From: Adineta steineri
Taxonomy: Eukaryota; Rotifera; Eurotatoria; Adinetida; Adinetidae
Length of the DNA stretch: 64,000 bases
Assembly (NCBI GenBank): GCA_905250115.1
Contig: CAJNOI010000199.1
Coordinates: 85,381-149,380, forward strand
Direction of reading: 5' to 3'
Under the pieces are notes generated by a model, which saw nothing but the letters and a program-made list of their open reading frames with translations, did no database searches and was not told the DNA's origin. Shown here piece after piece: positions 21,006-33,607 of this stretch. The translations under genes and the position numbers were made by a program. Each line of letters begins with the position of its first letter. The first letter of the stretch is position 1.

Positions 21006-22644
21006 AGTATCTAGAAAATTAAATAGAACTATTAGATGTATGTCATCAATTGCTCAATTTCGTCATATAATAAGGAAAGTAAACTTACGTTTGTATGAAG
21101 ATAATATTGTTACTACTCCCAGAACTAAATAAAATAATTTTTTATATACGAACTTGTTACTAATTTTCAAAGGCAATCAATCGATTACAAATGATTAGAA
21201 TACACAAATTGATGCTCTTTTTATATATGTGTTGAAAGCATGTATATAATCAGTCTATTAGTAGTTTGTCACTCGTGTATGAACCGCCTAAAAAAAGAAG
21301 GAATGATAATTGAATTGAACTATCATTAGAATAGGAAGAATAGAATTGTTTCCATTCTCTCTCTCCTTCATTTTCTCTCTTATCACGAAAGAGAAAAACA
21401 CACATGTGTTCACACATGAGAACGAGAAAAAGAAGAAAAAAAAAAGATCTAAATTCATCACTAGATTCAATTGTCTCTCTCTCTCTTTCACTATTGATTG
21501 ATAGACCATATCATATATGAAAACGAAAAGTTTTTATCCTTGGTTTTCATTTTAACAATGATTGATCGATATACGACCTATAATAAAGATAAACATCTGT
21601 TTGATTTTCGAAAATACTTCACTAACAAAAAGATAAAATAAAATAAAAAAAACAAATTTTCTTGTTTCTTCGATTGAATACAAGAAAACATCTAGACAGA
21701 CGCACCCCAAAGCAATCATCAATGTATTTTTCCACTTGTCGCATTCTATTCCATTTCTTCTTTTAATGAGTTTCATTCTAATACTGACCGACATTGAATT
21801 GAAAGAAAAAGAAAATAATGACGGAACTGGGTGGACAGATTGTTGTTTTGAGAGAAAAAAAAAGAAAATGATGAGCATTTGGATGAATTGATCGAAGATG
21901 AAGGACGGAAGCGACAACATACACGCAATGATCTTTATCAAATGTCCGTTTGTCTGTCAGTTAGTTTTATTTTAACGAATAAACAATCATTGATTTAATC
22001 GATTGACACTGTGTGAAATCATGATTCCACAGTTCATTTTTAAACAAGTTCTACAACATCTGCAAAGGATTTATTTAGAAAACAGCATTCTATAACACAT
22101 GATGTGATATATCACACATTAAAATAAATCGTTTTATTAACTTTTTTTCTATTGAGAAAAATATACATTGTATTTTGTACATTATGAAATTTAATATTAG
22201 TCAACGAATAAAAATTCTTATAATCTCTGCTTTTTTTATTCACGTATTAGATTACATTATATATATATGTAGATAAGAACAAAGAATTTTATCATCAGTT
22301 ATAAGCACGTTTGCTGATTGTCAAATCTGTGTGTACACTTTCACGTCTTTGCGTATGAGAGTAAAAAAAAGTCGGTTTCACTCATTAAAGAACTGTTGGT
22401 TTTGTATCAAAGAGAAAAATTCATTCTCAAACGTTCACATTGGTCGTATTGTAGTAGACTCCTTTTTTTCTGCTAGGGAAAATAATATTCTTCTCGATAG
22501 TAAGAAATAAACTTATATACATCCGTAGGTAATTTAACATTTCTTTCTTTCTTCTTTTTTTTATCTGCGTGTGATATTTATATATATACTGCTGAAAAAC
22601 TCATTTTTTTTCTTTTTCTTTTAGAATATATTTATCCTATACAA
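21006..22644. other. Intergenic region, divergent SH2/calmodulin-like genes
   Basis: About 1.6 kb with CT/GA-rich tracts (21340-21500) and AT stretches. I see no supported gene. A pyrimidine tract plus TTAG at 22621-22624, just 20 nt before the calmodulin-like ATG, looks like a splice acceptor for a 5' UTR exon or a trans-spliced leader. Confidence 0.4.
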
Positions 22645-23195
22645 ATGTCTACTTCGTTGACGACTGCTCAACTCAAAGAATTAAAAGATGCTTTTGAGTT
22701 ATTTGATACAGGTATGTGAATAAAATAACAATAAAAACATTTTATTAAATATATATAAGAATAGATCGATCTGGTAAAATATCCGAAAAAGAATTTGGAA
22801 ATGTATTCAAAGCATTGAATATTAAAATAAATGATAAACAATTAAAACAAATAGTCAATCAAGTAGATACAGATGGAACTGGTATGTGTTGAATTAAAAT
22901 GAAAGTTTTTTTGTTTACTTTTATATATATTTAAGGAGAAATTGAATTTGAAGAATTTTGTCGTGTCATGGGTGAATCATTTTCTAAAAAATATTCTCAA
23001 GATGAATTACGTGTTGCTTTTCGTCAATTTGATCAAGATAATTCAGGTTATATTCAAGCAAAAGAACTTGAAAATATTATGAATAAAATGGGAAAACATT
23101 TGAGTAAATCACAAATTGATGCTATGGTTAAATCTTTAGATACAAGTGGTGATGGACAAATTTCGTTTGATGAATTTGTTCAATTATTTAAATAA
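22645..23195 (+). CDS. Calmodulin-like EF-hand protein, four EF-hands
   Basis: Three exons (22645-22711, 22765-22881, 22936-23195) give a 147-aa protein, the size of calmodulin. Four EF-hand loops are visible: DTDRSGKISEKEF, DTDGTGEIEFEEF, DQDNSGYIQAKEL and DTSGDGQISFDEF, all with the canonical acidic positions, so all four probably bind calcium. The N-terminus (LTTAQLKELKDAFELFD) is typical of the calmodulin/troponin C superfamily. Identity to true calmodulin is clearly below that of orthologues, so it is a calmodulin-like or troponin C-like protein. It lies between divergent SH2 and convergent opsin genes. Confidence 0.93.
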
Positions 23196-23354
23196 ACATT
23201 TACAAAGACTAAAAATTTTTTTCTCTGTTCGTATCATATTGATCAACAATAAAAAATTGTCTTGTTTAGGTAGAATTAATTTCCAGGAACATTTGATGAA
23301 GCTGGTAATGGTAAATGAACAGCAGAATAAGGATAAACTGAAAAATGAGTTGGA

Positions 23355-24695
23355 TTAGAGCTTTTTCCTACATAGATAAAAGTTTATATAGAGAAAAAAA
23401 GGCATGAAAAAATTTTGATTACTTTTTTTTTGAATACGATGATATGCAAAGACTGGTAGAAAACGACGAAAATTTCCATTACGTATGATATATATGAATG
23501 GATTCCATCTAAAATAATCAAATACAATTCATATATGATAAAAAATATAGCACGTACACAACGCTTGTTTTAGCAAATATTGCTGGTATTGTTCCAGATA
23601 GCGGTGACAAAAGATGTTCATCAATAAATACACGAATAAAAACGCTTATTGCATATGGAGTCCATGCAAGAAGAAAACCACCTTAATTTTATCAAAAAAA
23701 ATGAATTAAAAAAAACTTAATTCTACTGTCTCTTTTTGTTTACCGATAATAAAAATAACAGTGTATGTTACACGATGTTCGATTGCAAGTTGACGTCGAA
23801 TAAAAGATGCACTGAAATTGATATTAGTAGATCGTCGATGTTCATGAACCTATAACAAAATATTTCATATCATCTACTTTTTCTTGTTATTCAAAATTCT
23901 ATTTACTAATTTAAACACATTTATATTTGTTATGAATATTATAATGACCGGTATAAGATAAACAAATATAAGAATTGTCATATTATAACTTAATACATTG
24001 AATGATCTTTCTTCCCATTTAATACTACATGATGCACCCACACCCTATATAATGAATTTATATAATATTACTAATTTCTATTAATATCATACTTCAAAAT
24101 CATAACTAGACCATCCAATTATTGGCATTAATGTCCAGAATAAAGCGAATATATAAGCACATAAAATACTTATATAAGTTTGTTTAATTGTTATTGTTGT
24201 TGCTGTAAATGATCGTGTTACGACAAGATATCTAATTAATACAATGAATTATTTAAAAAAAACTGAAGTTTTTTCATTATACCTATCCATAGAAAGTAAA
24301 CATAATATATACATATTTGAACAACCTGCAAAATAAGCAATAACAGCTTCAAATACACAACCAGCATAACCAAAAATCCATCTAAAATTTATATGAATAT
24401 TTTTGTCAATGATTTTATTAACAAACAAAAAATATTCTAACCTGCATTTTATAAGTGCAATAGCTGGCATTGGTATTTCAAAACAAGCTCCAATAAAATC
24501 TGTTAATATTAAACTACCAATAAATATATTTGTTGATGATTGTCGTAATTTTTTATATCGTATAAATATATATAATATTGAACCATTTAAACTCATACCA
24601 AAAACCCAAAGAAATATTAGATAATATCCAATGGGTCGTAATATATAACATGGTTCAAGTTGTTTAAATGATGATAAATTATTAGAAATAGACAT
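23355..24695 (-). CDS. Opsin (retinal-binding GPCR)
   Basis: About seven exons separated by short introns join to a 7TM protein of ~330 aa. Diagnostic opsin features: DRY motif as SMDRY after TM3; extracellular loop 2 with GWSSYDFEGVGASCSIKW (the opsin GW..Y..EG...SCS pattern with the disulphide Cys); TM6 FLLAWTPYA; and TM7 AIFAKTSVVWNPFIY, with the Schiff-base Lys followed by NPxxY. The last join uses a donor GT inside GTTGTGTACGTG and an acceptor before ATGGAATCC. The loop-2 sequence resembles Go/peropsin/neuropsin-type (group 4) opsins more than melanopsins, which is an inference from short motifs. The short C-terminal tail is basic and Phe-rich. The likely role is light sensing in the eye spot or photoisomerase activity. 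Confidence 0.9.
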
Positions 24696-26794
24696 TGATC
24701 TAATTATGATATATAAGAAGAATATGTTTATGTTTTATTACTACCTTTAAATAAGTTAGTGATAGAAAATGTAAAATGTTTTTTTACTTATAAAGCTTAA
24801 CCTAATTCTCTGCTCATTTGATAATCATCTTGTCTTGTTGTACTTTTAACTTTTCTTAATTATCTTATCTATTTCCTATATATAAGATTACATATAATTA
24901 GTATAAAAATGTTTTTTTAAAGTTTGCTTTTTTAGTGATTAGTATATTGTTTCATTTGACGTAGTTAAAGAATATTTTTGTTAAGGAATAGCGATTTTTC
25001 TATGTTATTCAATATTGTTAAATATCTTCTGTATAGAATTCATTATTAAAGAAAAACGATTTATATTTAACTGAAACATAAAATACTTCAGATGAGTTCG
25101 GGAATAATTATACTGAACAAGTAATATTTTGTTTAAACCTTGGAAATGTGGATAGGATGTGAGCGTGAGTGTTGATTGACGTAGGTAAGTGATGTGCGTG
25201 TTTGAAAAAAAGAAACATTCACATCCGGGCCAATTCATACATCTACCTACACTTATACGCTCACTGCAACTAGTAGACCTGCCCATACCTATAACAAAAA
25301 ACTCATCTGCCACTGTCGCTTACATCCTCAAAAATAAATACTAGACAAGAAAACCGTAGTTTCTGTTGACTGGTTTAAATAAATCTCTTCATTAGATTGA
25401 AACTGGAGGAAGTGAAACTGACATGTTTCATTGTAATACTAAAATTGAGATTAATAGTACTTGATTGAATCTATTCACTATAACTATGCACTAATTACTT
25501 TTAATGCTATTTTTGTTAAATTGGACCTTTATATAAATATCTATTCTAACAAATGAATCTATTTGTATATGATAAGATATTTTTAGTAAAACAATTCTTT
25601 TGTCTGGGAGATCTTGATAATGTCAATAAAAAGATGATAATCAATTTTCTTGTTTCTTACTTGTATCTCGAGTTTTGCGTTAAAATGATTTAAAGAAAAA
25701 TTCTCGAGTATATAAAAGAAAAAGATAAAATATTATAATAAATTAATTATTTCCTTTCTTCATAAATTCTTGAAATTAAAATAAATACTTCATTCCCACA
25801 CATTTTCTTTCTTCTTCTTTATTCAAGTAGCTATATTGAAACTTAAATTTCATCTATTTTTTATGTTTTATCTAATGTTCATGATGAATTATACTTAAAG
25901 TTTGAAGTAAATGTCGTCTTATTCTATTTTCTTTTACTTATGTACTTTTTAAATATACGCACTAAACTAAAACTAATGTCGCAACTGTTTATAGTTAATT
26001 ATAAACAACGAGTGTTGCTGTCACTATCTGTGAATGATATTTGTCGTATAAAATCTCATTTCATATTTTAGCATTAGTTCCTAATATTATTGTCTAATCT
26101 CATCTTTGCAGACTAAGCGCTTGGTAATAAAAATGCTAAATTTATCTTTTATGATTTTATGCACTGACTTAACGCTTGTTATTCTGTCTATCTCTTTATT
26201 GCATATAAGATCGCGAATAGTAATTAGTTATGTCTCGCGATTCGATTCATAGGTAAAATATGATGACGTCTATTCAAACGATATATATAAGAATAGAAAA
26301 ATGCGTGAAATAACAAACTTTATTATCACTAGTATATTTTTAGTTTACAATAATCACACTTTTCGGACAAGTTTAACAATGAGAACTTATTTTAGCTTGA
26401 CCTTGTATGGCGTGTTTAAATAAAAACTATCTATTCTTCCTATTTCTATTGAATTTACATACCTTCTTTTTATGATCATGAAATATTTAAAATGAGATAT
26501 TTTTAGAATGACTCAAATGTTCTTTTTACCTTAATATTCTGTACTTACGTTACCTCTGAATATTCACTTGTTTAATCATATCTATTAATATGACAAAAGC
26601 AGAACTTGATCTTATCTGTCAAATAATATATATTTCATTCAACTATCAAAATTCATTAACCAGGCATCTCCTCCCTTGTATTTGACAGGAAACAGAAGAA
26701 TTTCAATTAATAGAATTATTTATTTTGTTCAAAAATGAAATAATAGAAAGTTTTTTTTAAAAAAAAATTATCTTTGATATTTAATTATTAATGT
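24696..26794. other. 2.1-kb region without a recognised gene
   Basis: AT-rich DNA with scattered short microsatellite-like runs. The only structured feature is the inverted repeat at 25159-25264. I find no exon-like open segments with splice sites, no tRNA and no long repeat. It may hold distal promoter elements of the divergent genes or noncoding transcripts. Confidence 0.4.
25159..25264. repeat. Imperfect inverted repeat related to the G-rich elements
   Basis: The left arm GTGAGCGTGAGTGTTGATTG and the reverse complement of the right end (GTGAGCGTATAAGTGTAGGT) form an imperfect ~106-bp palindrome. The composition is G/T-rich on the left and C/A-rich on the right, as in the other elements, but more diverged. 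Confidence 0.5.
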
Positions 26795-28234
26795 TCATTT
26801 ACAACTTGACTTAGTTTTATATACAATTACATTATAACTGATTGTTTTTTGACCATTCGAACTTGGAACAATAAAATATCCACGTAAATTGATATCATGA
26901 ATTACAACATCTGGTATATCTCCATTTAGATCTGATGATGAAATATTTTTCATTTGAAAATATTTCAATGAATGAAATGATTCAATAAAATATATACGAG
27001 CATCATCTTCAGAAGAATTTTTAAATATATATTCAACATAATATGTCATTGAGCTACTATCTTCATCACCTTCAACTATTGTAACTTTTCGACGATATGA
27101 AACTTCAGTATTATAACCATATACTGATGTATATGTTTCACCGATCGCTATATTTGGTAGATCAGTTTGTGCAATAAATTTGCCACCTTTATTTATTAAT
27201 ATACGACCATTAGGAATAAAACTAGTATTTGATGTTATATTGAATGCATTCAATAATTTACCAGTTGAATTAACAGGTAGAAAATCACCTGAATAATAAT
27301 TAAATGAATTAACTATAATATCGTCTTGTAAGAATGGAATAGATTGTGTTGAATATGGTGCTAATATAGAAGTAGATGGAAAATTTGGTTCAATTAGATA
27401 TATACCACTGATATTAGCTGAATATGATGTTTCATTACGTGAAAATTCAAATGGTTTTTTGTATAATTTGATATCTTCTAAAGATTGAAAAGAGAAGATT
27501 TAAAAGAAAAACTAAGGGAAACAAATTTTACCTGAAACAAATTCTATTACTTCAAAAGATATTGGACGACTACCATTATTACGAATATCAGCAAAAGCAT
27601 GTATTTCAATTTGTTTATTAGAACCAGTTGGAAGTTCATCAAGTGTATAACGTGGTGTCCATTGAAAACTGTTATCATGATACGATAAAAATGGTGCAAA
27701 CGATGAATTTAGTGGTAATGATATATTACAATAAAATTTAATATTATAATAAGGTATAACAGGTATTGTTGAATATTCAAGATCGTCGAATGATTTTAAA
27801 TAGAAATAACGATTTGGTTGTTGAACTTCACGAAAGACACGATCTTTGGGATTAAGAAGTTCAATTTCAATAGTTTCATTAGATTTTAGATCACGACGAT
27901 AAAAATATCGTGAACCTGCTTGTTCAAAATTTGGCATTGAATGGTAAGTAATGATTCGTTCAGTAACATTAGGATCTAATACTGTTAATGAATCTATAGA
28001 TATTTGTGAATATTCTGTTTCAGTTAAATTAAAGTGATAGCATTCATATGTAGATGATTGATCTAAGATATATTTTGATGGATTTAACTTTGTCATTGGA
28101 CGAACTATTTGAGTGAAATTTGCATAGAAACGTATGGCTACACTATCTTCATCGTTCAAAGACGAATCTGCTGAAGATAATGGCAGAGAAATAGTTGCTA
28201 ATAATACAAAAATAATAACTATTGAAGAAGACAT
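26795..28234 (-). CDS. Secreted DUF4139-like protein
   Basis: Two exons (27532-28234, 26795-27477) give about 460 aa. The first in-frame ATG (28234) begins a classic signal peptide (SSSIVIIFVLLATISLPLSS-A). There is no membrane anchor, and numerous N-glycosylation sequons occur (NFT, NLT, NVT, NET, NIS, NGS). The middle segment FQWTPRYTLDELPTGSNKQI .. AFADIRNNGSRPISFEVIEF matches the core of DUF4139 (the WxPxY strand followed by a V.N.tg..W-type strand), a beta-rich domain found from bacteria to animals with no defined function. A terminal Cys-containing tail (KTKSSCK) ends it. It lies 350 bp downstream of PIGN on the same strand. The family name is moderately sure; secretion is well supported. 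Confidence 0.75.
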
Positions 28235-28585
28235 TTTGGAAAAGAAATATCGTAAATGTCCTAGTATATATATAGATGATGAACTGACGGATAGAAACAA
28301 TGTTTGATAGAAAGAATAGACAAAAAAACTTCTTCGTTAATACAAACGATATCCTTTACATATAGTTCATATCATTCTTTACTCGACGTTTAACTGTATG
28401 ACATATATATTTATTCTAATAAAGAGAAAATAAATAAATTTTCTATCGAGGGTTTAATACGAATATTTGTTATCCATTTACCGATGATTTGTGTTTTGTT
28501 GTAAAAAATATCAACACTATGTTATTTTTTTCGAAAAATTTATTTTATTTAAAATGAAATAATAGTTTTCTTTTGCAGTGTTATA

Positions 28586-31500
28586 TCACAATTTAGTTTT
28601 CTTATTTATAAAGTTTAATTCTTTGTTTAATAATAAACTTGCAAGAAAATGAAATGCTGTTAAAATAACAATCATTGCCATAAGTATAACATAACGACTT
28701 ATACTTTCACCAATTTGTAACCAACTACCTTCGGTTTTAATAACAAAAAATAATTCAAGCGCTAATAAATCACATATAATTAATATATATAAACGAAAAT
28801 ATCTAATTATATCAGGATTTTTTATCACATATGCTGTTGCACAATTAACAATAAGTATTGGTAATATAATTTTAAATATAATAACAGCGCCCATTAAAAA
28901 TGGATTAAATACAGTTAGAAAACAATAAACATTGGATGGATCAAATGAATTAACTGATGCAAAATTTCCTGTACCAAAAAAAGCTAATAAAATAAATAAT
29001 AATGATTGAAATGTAAATAACCAAATATTTTCTTGATGTTGTTGTTCAGATGTTAAAACCCATGCTAACATTAATGAACAAAGACATAGAACAAAAAGAG
29101 CTTCATATTGTGTTGAAAGAAGTATATAAATTGTTAATATTGATGTAAATATAATAATAAGTCGTTTCAAACGATATTTTGATGAAGAAAAAAATGGAAG
29201 AAAACATGAAATAAATAAAATAATCCAACTAACAATATGAATCCATGACGAACGAATTAATAAATGATGTACTAGATAATTATCAATTATAGCAAGTAAT
29301 AAACATATACGTTGAATATAATAAATAATTGATGTTTGAGATTCAGATTTGAAATAAAGATAATGAAATATTAATATCAATATACCTGATAATACAGTAC
29401 ACCATGCTAGAGTAATTTTGATTGTTCCAAGTGTTGGAAGAAATGGGAATATAAGAATAATTAAAAGTAAAATTCCATATGCTAATCGACGACGATCATG
29501 TATTATTGATCTAGAAAAGGTATTTAATTATTATATGTATGAATATTGATTTTCAGTTATATATTCTAACTGTTCTTAATATTACTCGAAGATAGGGATG
29601 GGTTTGGGTGGATATGGGTGAGAGTGTGAGTGCGAGTATAGATAAGAGTGTGGGTGAAAATGTGAATGAAAGTGAAAAGGATAGTACCTGCACTCACCAC
29701 ACTCTCATTCACACCCACACCCACATTCACCCACCCACACCCCATTCACCCACCCACATTCGCACCCACGCCGTCACCCTCTTGTCTTATTCTATTGATG
29801 AGAAAAACTATATTTACCCTTGCCAACGTCGAACAGCTTCAATAAATAATAGGAAAATACCAATTGATATCGTCCAACGATGAAAAAATGGTAGTATATA
29901 TGTTTGTAAAAAAATTCCAATCATAAAAATTTTTAACCAAAATGAAAATGATTTCATTTGATTGAAACCTTTTTGTTGTATCCATTCAATTATGAAATCA
30001 GCTGAAATCCATGTATGTACACAAACAAGTCCTGGATATAATAAATATGTCCATGGTGATTGTTCAATTAATAATAGAATAAAAATTAGAATAGATAATA
30101 TTTTAAATAATAATCCTATAGGTGAAAATAATGGTATATTAATTGAATTTAATTGATATAAAATTGTTGAAAGTGTTGTTAAAAATCCAGCAATAATTAA
30201 AATACTAAGTAGAAAACGTCGATATGTATGATAATAATGGCTAGCTAGTGCAACATGATGCATAAAATCTATTCAAAAATGAATTGTTTTTTTTTTGTGC
30301 CTTACAAAGTATTTTTTTACCTTTAATATCATCTTTAACTTCATATAAATTCCTATAACTTTCACTTTTTTGCATCCGATCAAAAAATTTATCTTCATTT
30401 AAATTATATGATTTAAAATATAATAAACGATTTTTTAATATATCAAATTGTTTATGAACTTGTTCAAGTAGTTGTCGTGCATTTTGAAGATAAGCTTGAA
30501 GAATTTCTTCATCAACTGGTAATAAATAATCAATTGGTAAACGACCAACAGAATTTATTGAATAATCAAGTCCAAGAAAGTATGACATTAATGGACATAA
30601 ATCTGCTTGTTCAATATGAACATCTTTATGATGTGATGCACGAATACCTGAACCCCAAACAAGTAATGGTGTTAAAGTTTCTGTATCATCACCAGCACCA
30701 TGTGAACCCCAATCAGTCATACCTAAAATTAATTATCTCAAACTTTTGCTAAGTAAAATTATATTATTTACCATGATCAGAAGTAAATACATATGTCGTT
30801 TTTTGATCATTTTTATAATAATTCTCAATTAATGTTTCTAATCGTTGAACAATTCCATCGACAATATGAATATTTTTCATATAAACATCTGACCATGGTT
30901 TATGTGAATGACCATTTGTATCAATACCAAGTAAATGAAAAAAAAAGATTATTTTATCTTTACTTAATTCATTTTCTAATGTATTATTTAATAGAAATTT
31001 TCGAAATTGTCTTTCAACCCAAAGATCTAATTCATGTGCACGATCATTACCAAATTCTTCATCATTCGAATGATAACATTCAACATAAAAATGTTCATAA
31101 GATTGACCACGTTTAAACATAGGAACAATATCTGGACTACCAAAACCAAATGTATATGTACTTCGATTAAATACCGAATCAAATTCAACTTAAAAAGAAA
31201 TAAGTGATGATATAACAGATAATCTCGTTTGGTCTTTTTTCTGATAATAATATCATTAGTTTTGTTATTAGTCTACTGACGAATGATCAGGTGTTGATAG
31301 ATAGAGCTCATCATCTAATAAACATATACCTGCTGATTGCATAATCATGTTTTTACTTATGATATGGTCAGATACATCAGAGGAAGATTAGAAGAAAGAG
31401 ATGGGCAACTCCAACTCCGGAGCTGGAGTTGCCCATCTCCGTTAGAAGAACTATTCTTTTGTTTGTATTTTACCTGGATTCTCTTTCCATCCACGTGAAA

Positions 31501-31831
31501 CAGCTGATACATCTTCATAAAACCCAGAAATAATTGCTACATGACCTGGTCGAGATTCAGTTGGTACACGTGTATGTGAAATACCGCTGAGGCTTGCTCG
31601 TTTCTCAATAATTGAATTAAGATAAGGTGTATTATTCAGATGTTCGAAAAATTTATCAGATCGAAGACCATCAGCAACAAAAAGTACAAGACGTTTAGCA
31701 CGTAGCGTTCGTGTTGACGTATGTAAAGGCATTCCATGATTAATTGGTGATGTAAAATAAACATCAAATATTGAATAAAACAATACTAAATGACTTAAAA
31801 GTATCAGAATAATAAAACGTTTGATTTCCAT
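28586..31831 (-). CDS. PIGN: GPI ethanolamine phosphate transferase 1 (PIG-N/MCD4)
   Basis: Five exons (31474-31831, 30772-31188, 30321-30722, 29818-30268, 28586-29510) give ~850 aa. A signal-anchor at the N-terminus is followed by an alkaline-phosphatase-fold lumenal domain: [40 protein letters not shown] with the catalytic Thr and metal ligands, [14 protein letters not shown], and [17 protein letters not shown]. About 14 membrane helices follow, with the PigN-specific [20 protein letters not shown] and [18 protein letters not shown]. The enzyme adds ethanolamine phosphate to the first mannose of GPI precursors in the ER. Intron 4 (29511-29817) contains the G-rich inverted element and intron 1 (31189-31473) a tiny palindromic insert. 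Vertebrate PIGN is 931 aa; the shorter length reflects loop differences. Confidence 0.96.
29596..29782. repeat. Large imperfect inverted repeat with telomere-like arms (PIGN intron)
   Basis: The left half is G-rich (GGGTTTGGGTGGATATGGGT, then GAGTGTGAGTGCGAG, GAGTGTGGGTG). The right half is C-rich with CACACCCACACCCAC and several CACCCACCCACA units. The arms face each other to form a ~190-bp imperfect hairpin, all inside PIGN intron 4. Confidence 0.7.
31397..31441. mobile_element. Tiny palindromic element with 9-bp direct repeats (PIGN intron)
   Basis: A 42-bp near-perfect palindrome without a spacer (arm GAGATGGGCAACTCCA/GCTCC, one mismatch in 21) is flanked on both sides by the identical 9-mer TTAGAAGAA (31388-31396 and 31442-31450). 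Direct repeats around a palindrome are the mark of a transposition or target-primed insertion event. Confidence 0.7.
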
Positions 31832-32175
31832 TGAAGAATTTTTTTGTTGTTAAACCATCTACAAATTATATCGATTATTTTTATTTTGCTATATATGCAA
31901 AATTTATTTCAGAAAAAAAAAATTTAAGTATACAAAGTCATTGCAAAAAAAGATGAGTAATGTAAAAAAAAACATGCAGTACACACACTGTTAAACTGAC
32001 ACTAACGTAATAAAAACTACCAATTTACAAAAAATCAAAAAACAGCAAAGAATAATATTGCATTGATTAAAAAAAAGTCAAAAATCATAAACAGATCGTT
32101 ACGAAAAAAACAGAATAAGGCAAAATGTATATCTGAACGAAATGAGCTCATTGAATTAGTAATGAAAAAATGTTT
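31832..32175. other. Short intergenic region, tetraspanin to PIGN
   Basis: About 340 bp between two genes of the same strand, A-rich with poly-A tracts. I see no other feature. Confidence 0.4.
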
Positions 32176-33607
32176 TTATATATAACTATCACGTTGTCGA
32201 AGATAGCAAAGTAAACCAAGTGCAACCACAATACAAAAACCCTTAAAATATTCATATCTTTAGAAGAACGAATATATAAAATTAATTTTATAACTCATGC
32301 ATGAAATGTTTTGTCGATAGATCAGAGATAAAACAAAGTGAACAATATAAAACTTAAACTATCATTTTATTCAACTAATACAATACTTATCTTATCAGTA
32401 CATCTGATCTTTTCTTTTGATATACGAATAAAAAAATGATAATTGATCGATCAACTTAGTTATTACATGTTTGTATCGACTGAATAATTATATATGAAAT
32501 AGGAAACTTGTCAAAATATGATAGAGATTGACACTCACTAGATTAATCCCTATCCTACTAGTCATATATAAACAAACAAGCTTAACAATTCATTATTTCG
32601 TATCGAGTAATAAAGACAAAACAAAAAACTTACCTCAACAAAAACAAGAACAAAGGCAAGAATACCAACGATCATTAAATTTCGATTAATTTCCTTTTGA
32701 ATCATATTAAAACAACCCTGTATAATAAAAGAAAAACATTTTCTAATTATTCATATTTTCTTGTTTCAAATATATACATCTGTATAGATCAATCCTTGAG
32801 TTTCATTTAATTTCATATGTTTTCCACAACCAAATTTTTCTTCAATACAACATGAATCAGGTATATAAGAATGATCTGACCAAACATCACCATTAGACCA
32901 ATCGCGATACTCATCAATACCACAACAATGAAGCTAAAGGAAAATTTAAGTTTAAATCATTTCATGTATTTTCGAATTTTACTCGTCTTTGAATGATAGT
33001 CATTTTTTTATAAAATTCATTTTCTTTATCTGGATATTGACGTATATTATTCAATAATTTCTCGTGCGTAGACATTGCAACCTTAATAAACGAGTATTTA
33101 CTATTGTATTTTTCAAAATCAAATATTTAATTTACTCGTTCATTCAAAGCAATAATAAATACAACACCAAATAATAATCCAACAAAGATTATAACCATTG
33201 TTATGATGTACTAAAAAAATATTTATTATTTTAAAAATATATATATATATATCTTACAATAAATAGTAATGCGCGTTTTTCAAACCAAGCACCCATACAT
33301 CCAACAATGCCCAATAACATTGAAAATTTCGCTAAAAAAGAAATATTAAAATAATTATTAGGTTATGAAAAATAAACCTGAAATAATCAGTATCATAGGC
33401 GCCGTAAACCATTGACTACCCATCAGAGAACCATAATCCGTGGTTTTCAAATGTAATAACCAAGTATATACAACAATTGCAAGTCCCAATGCCTGTTAAA
33501 ACAGAATTTTATTCGTAGTTTGTAAAAAAAACTAATTTTAAACTTACAAAAAAACATATATTTATTATTGAAAAAACACATCGAAATAACATATAGTTCG
33601 AGGACAT
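32176..33607 (-). CDS. Tetraspanin
   Basis: About eight short exons join to ~270 aa. The N-terminus MSSNYMLFRCVFSIINICFF forms TM1. TM2 follows after GSQWFTAPMILIIS, and TM3 is MVIIFVGLLFGVVFIIALNE. The large extracellular loop carries the CCG motif (LHCCGIDEYRDW) and further paired cysteines (DSCCIEEKFGCG, GCFNMI), the signature of tetraspanins. TM4 is LMIVGILAFVLVFVE plus GFCIVVALGLLCYL. The tail is a short RQRDSYI. Tetraspanins organise membrane microdomains and partner with integrins and Ig proteins; the subtype cannot be assigned. The start at 33607 is 263 bp from the divergently transcribed FIP1. Confidence 0.9.

Noticed and set aside
25005..25313. 102-codon open stretch on the minus strand
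   Set aside because: It spans the imperfect inverted repeat at 25159-25264, has no domain or splice context, and its composition follows the repeat.
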